A stretch of DNA of 7,887 nucleotides from Bacteroidales bacterium (GTDB taxonomy: Bacteria; Bacteroidota; Bacteroidia; Bacteroidales; UBA932). How positions within the stretch are numbered: the stretch's first letter is position 1; each line of letters opens with the position of its first letter. Below, piece by piece: positions 7,203-7,887 of the stretch. Position numbers and translations under genes: made by a program. The stretch lies in NCBI GenBank assembly GCA_017538685.1, contig JAFYIK010000012.1, forward strand, positions 1 to 7,887. The letters run 5' to 3'. Below the pieces are notes generated by a model that was not told the DNA's origin, did no database searches, and was given only the letters and a program-made list of their open reading frames with translations.

Positions 7203-7887
7203 ATGAAACGTTTAACACTCATTTTTGCCGCACTTTTGGCGGCTTTCTCCTGCGTAAACGAGAATAATGGACAGGAGCAGGCACCCCGCGCTATGGTCTT
7301 GTCCGTAACCCTGGACGGCAAAGAAGTGCTGGAATCCTTCGAACCGGGGGATGTGTCCCTGACTCCTACCCTCAAGTTGGAGTTTTCCAGGGAGATCAAG
7401 ATAGATCCTGTCTCGGTAGCCTGTCTTTCCTTTACTGGCGGAGATCTTCTGGCCGATGTGGACCCGGACAGTCCGGAGATTCTTGTCCTGCGTCCAGCTC
7501 AGGCTCTAAACCCATCCACAAAATACCGTTTCGGCATCTCGAAAGGGGTGGGTTTCGGCGTGGATATAATCGAAGGCTTTTCATTCTCCTTCACGACGGC
7601 ATACGACACCTCCGACAAATTCCCGCAGATCTCCGACGACGAGCTGTTCGATAAAGTTCAGAAGCAGACCTTCAAGTACTTCTGGGACTATGCCCATCCG
7701 ACCAGCGGACTGGCGCGCGAGAGGCTTGGTTCGGGGGACACCGTGGCTGCGGGCGGGAGTGGCTTCGGCATTATGGCCATCATCGTGGGCGTGGAGCGCG
7801 GCTGGATCGCCCGGACCGAGGGGGCAGCGCGCATACTCCAGATCGCGAACTTCCTCGCTGCCGCTGATCGTTTCCACGGCGCTTGGC
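7203..7887 (+). CDS. Second GH144 family lipoprotein with N-terminal Ig-like domain (3' end outside the window)
   Basis: The frame is open from ATG 7203 to the last base, giving 228 visible residues. The signal peptide MKRLTLIFAALLAAFSC puts the lipidated cysteine at residue 17, followed by VNENNGQEQ. Residues about 31-132 form a bacterial Ig-like domain of the Big_5 (PF13205) type: PTLKLEFSREI (55-65), LRPAQALNPSTKYRFGI (96-112) and FSFSFTT (126-132). The GH144 / PF10091 domain begins near residue 140: ISDDELFDKVQKQTFKYFWD (143-162), SGLARERLGSGDT (168-180), AGGSGFGIMAIIVGVERGW (183-201) and RFHGAW (223-228). These blocks line up with the GH144 at 439-1752, so the two are paralogues, though clearly diverged. 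The catalytic acidic region lies beyond the window. The likely role is hydrolysis of beta-1,2-glucan or its oligosaccharides, with the Ig-like domain as a spacer that lifts the enzyme from the membrane. It follows the LamG gene by 42 bases and is probably in the same operon. Confidence 0.88.
   Translation, partial: MKRLTLIFAALLAAFSCVNENNGQEQAPRAMVLSVTLDGKEVLESFEPGDVSLTPTLKLEFSREIKIDPVSVACLSFTGGDLLADVDPDSPEILVLRPAQALNPSTKYRFGISKGVGFGVDIIEGFSFSFTTAYDTSDKFPQISDDELFDKVQKQTFKYFWDYAHPTSGLARERLGSGDTVAAGGSGFGIMAIIVGVERGWIARTEGAARILQIANFLAAADRFHGAW

Overview
The window looks like part of a polysaccharide utilisation locus (PUL) from a member of the Bacteroidota, probably order Bacteroidales. The evidence is an adjacent SusC/SusD pair, several lipoprotein signal peptides, A-rich leaders without clear Shine-Dalgarno sites, and matches to the Bacteroidota -7 promoter element TAnnTTTG. 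The coding DNA looks GC-rich by eye, which fits high-GC gut or rumen Bacteroidales (Alistipes/Rikenellaceae-like or uncultured lineages) better than Bacteroides itself. I cannot name a genus.

Layout, all genes on the + strand. (1) 1-384: the C-terminal end of a secreted protein with the tail of a discoidin-like module and a fibronectin type III domain; its catalytic part lies outside the window. (2) 385-438: a short gap with a good Bacteroidota promoter match. (3) 439-1752: a GH144 ('glycoamylase-like', PF10091) lipoprotein with a TTG start. (4) 1761-4763: a SusC-type TonB-dependent transporter. (5) 4768-6249: a SusD-type glycan-binding lipoprotein. (6) 6285-7160: a LamG/concanavalin-A-like lipoprotein in the usual place of a SusE/F-like surface glycan-binding protein. 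(7) 7161-7202: a GC-rich hairpin and a second -7-like motif. (8) 7203 to the window edge: a second GH144 lipoprotein with an extra N-terminal Ig-like domain, cut off by the window.

How the genes probably work together: SusD and the LamG protein capture a glycan at the cell surface, GH144 enzymes cut it, and SusC imports the products with TonB energy. Characterised GH144 enzymes act on beta-1,2-glucans (endo-beta-1,2-glucanase, and exo-acting sophorohydrolase), so the best substrate guess is beta-1,2-glucan or its oligosaccharides, not starch. This is inference from family membership. No regulator (HTCS, SusR, ECF sigma/anti-sigma) and no GH3 beta-glucosidase lies in the window.

No RNA genes, CRISPR arrays, insertion sequences or attachment sites were seen, and every intergenic gap is under 60 bases. 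I do not see a radically new system. The most interesting points are the paired but differently built GH144 enzymes, the enzyme-before-SusC gene order, and the hairpin/promoter arrangement before the last gene.
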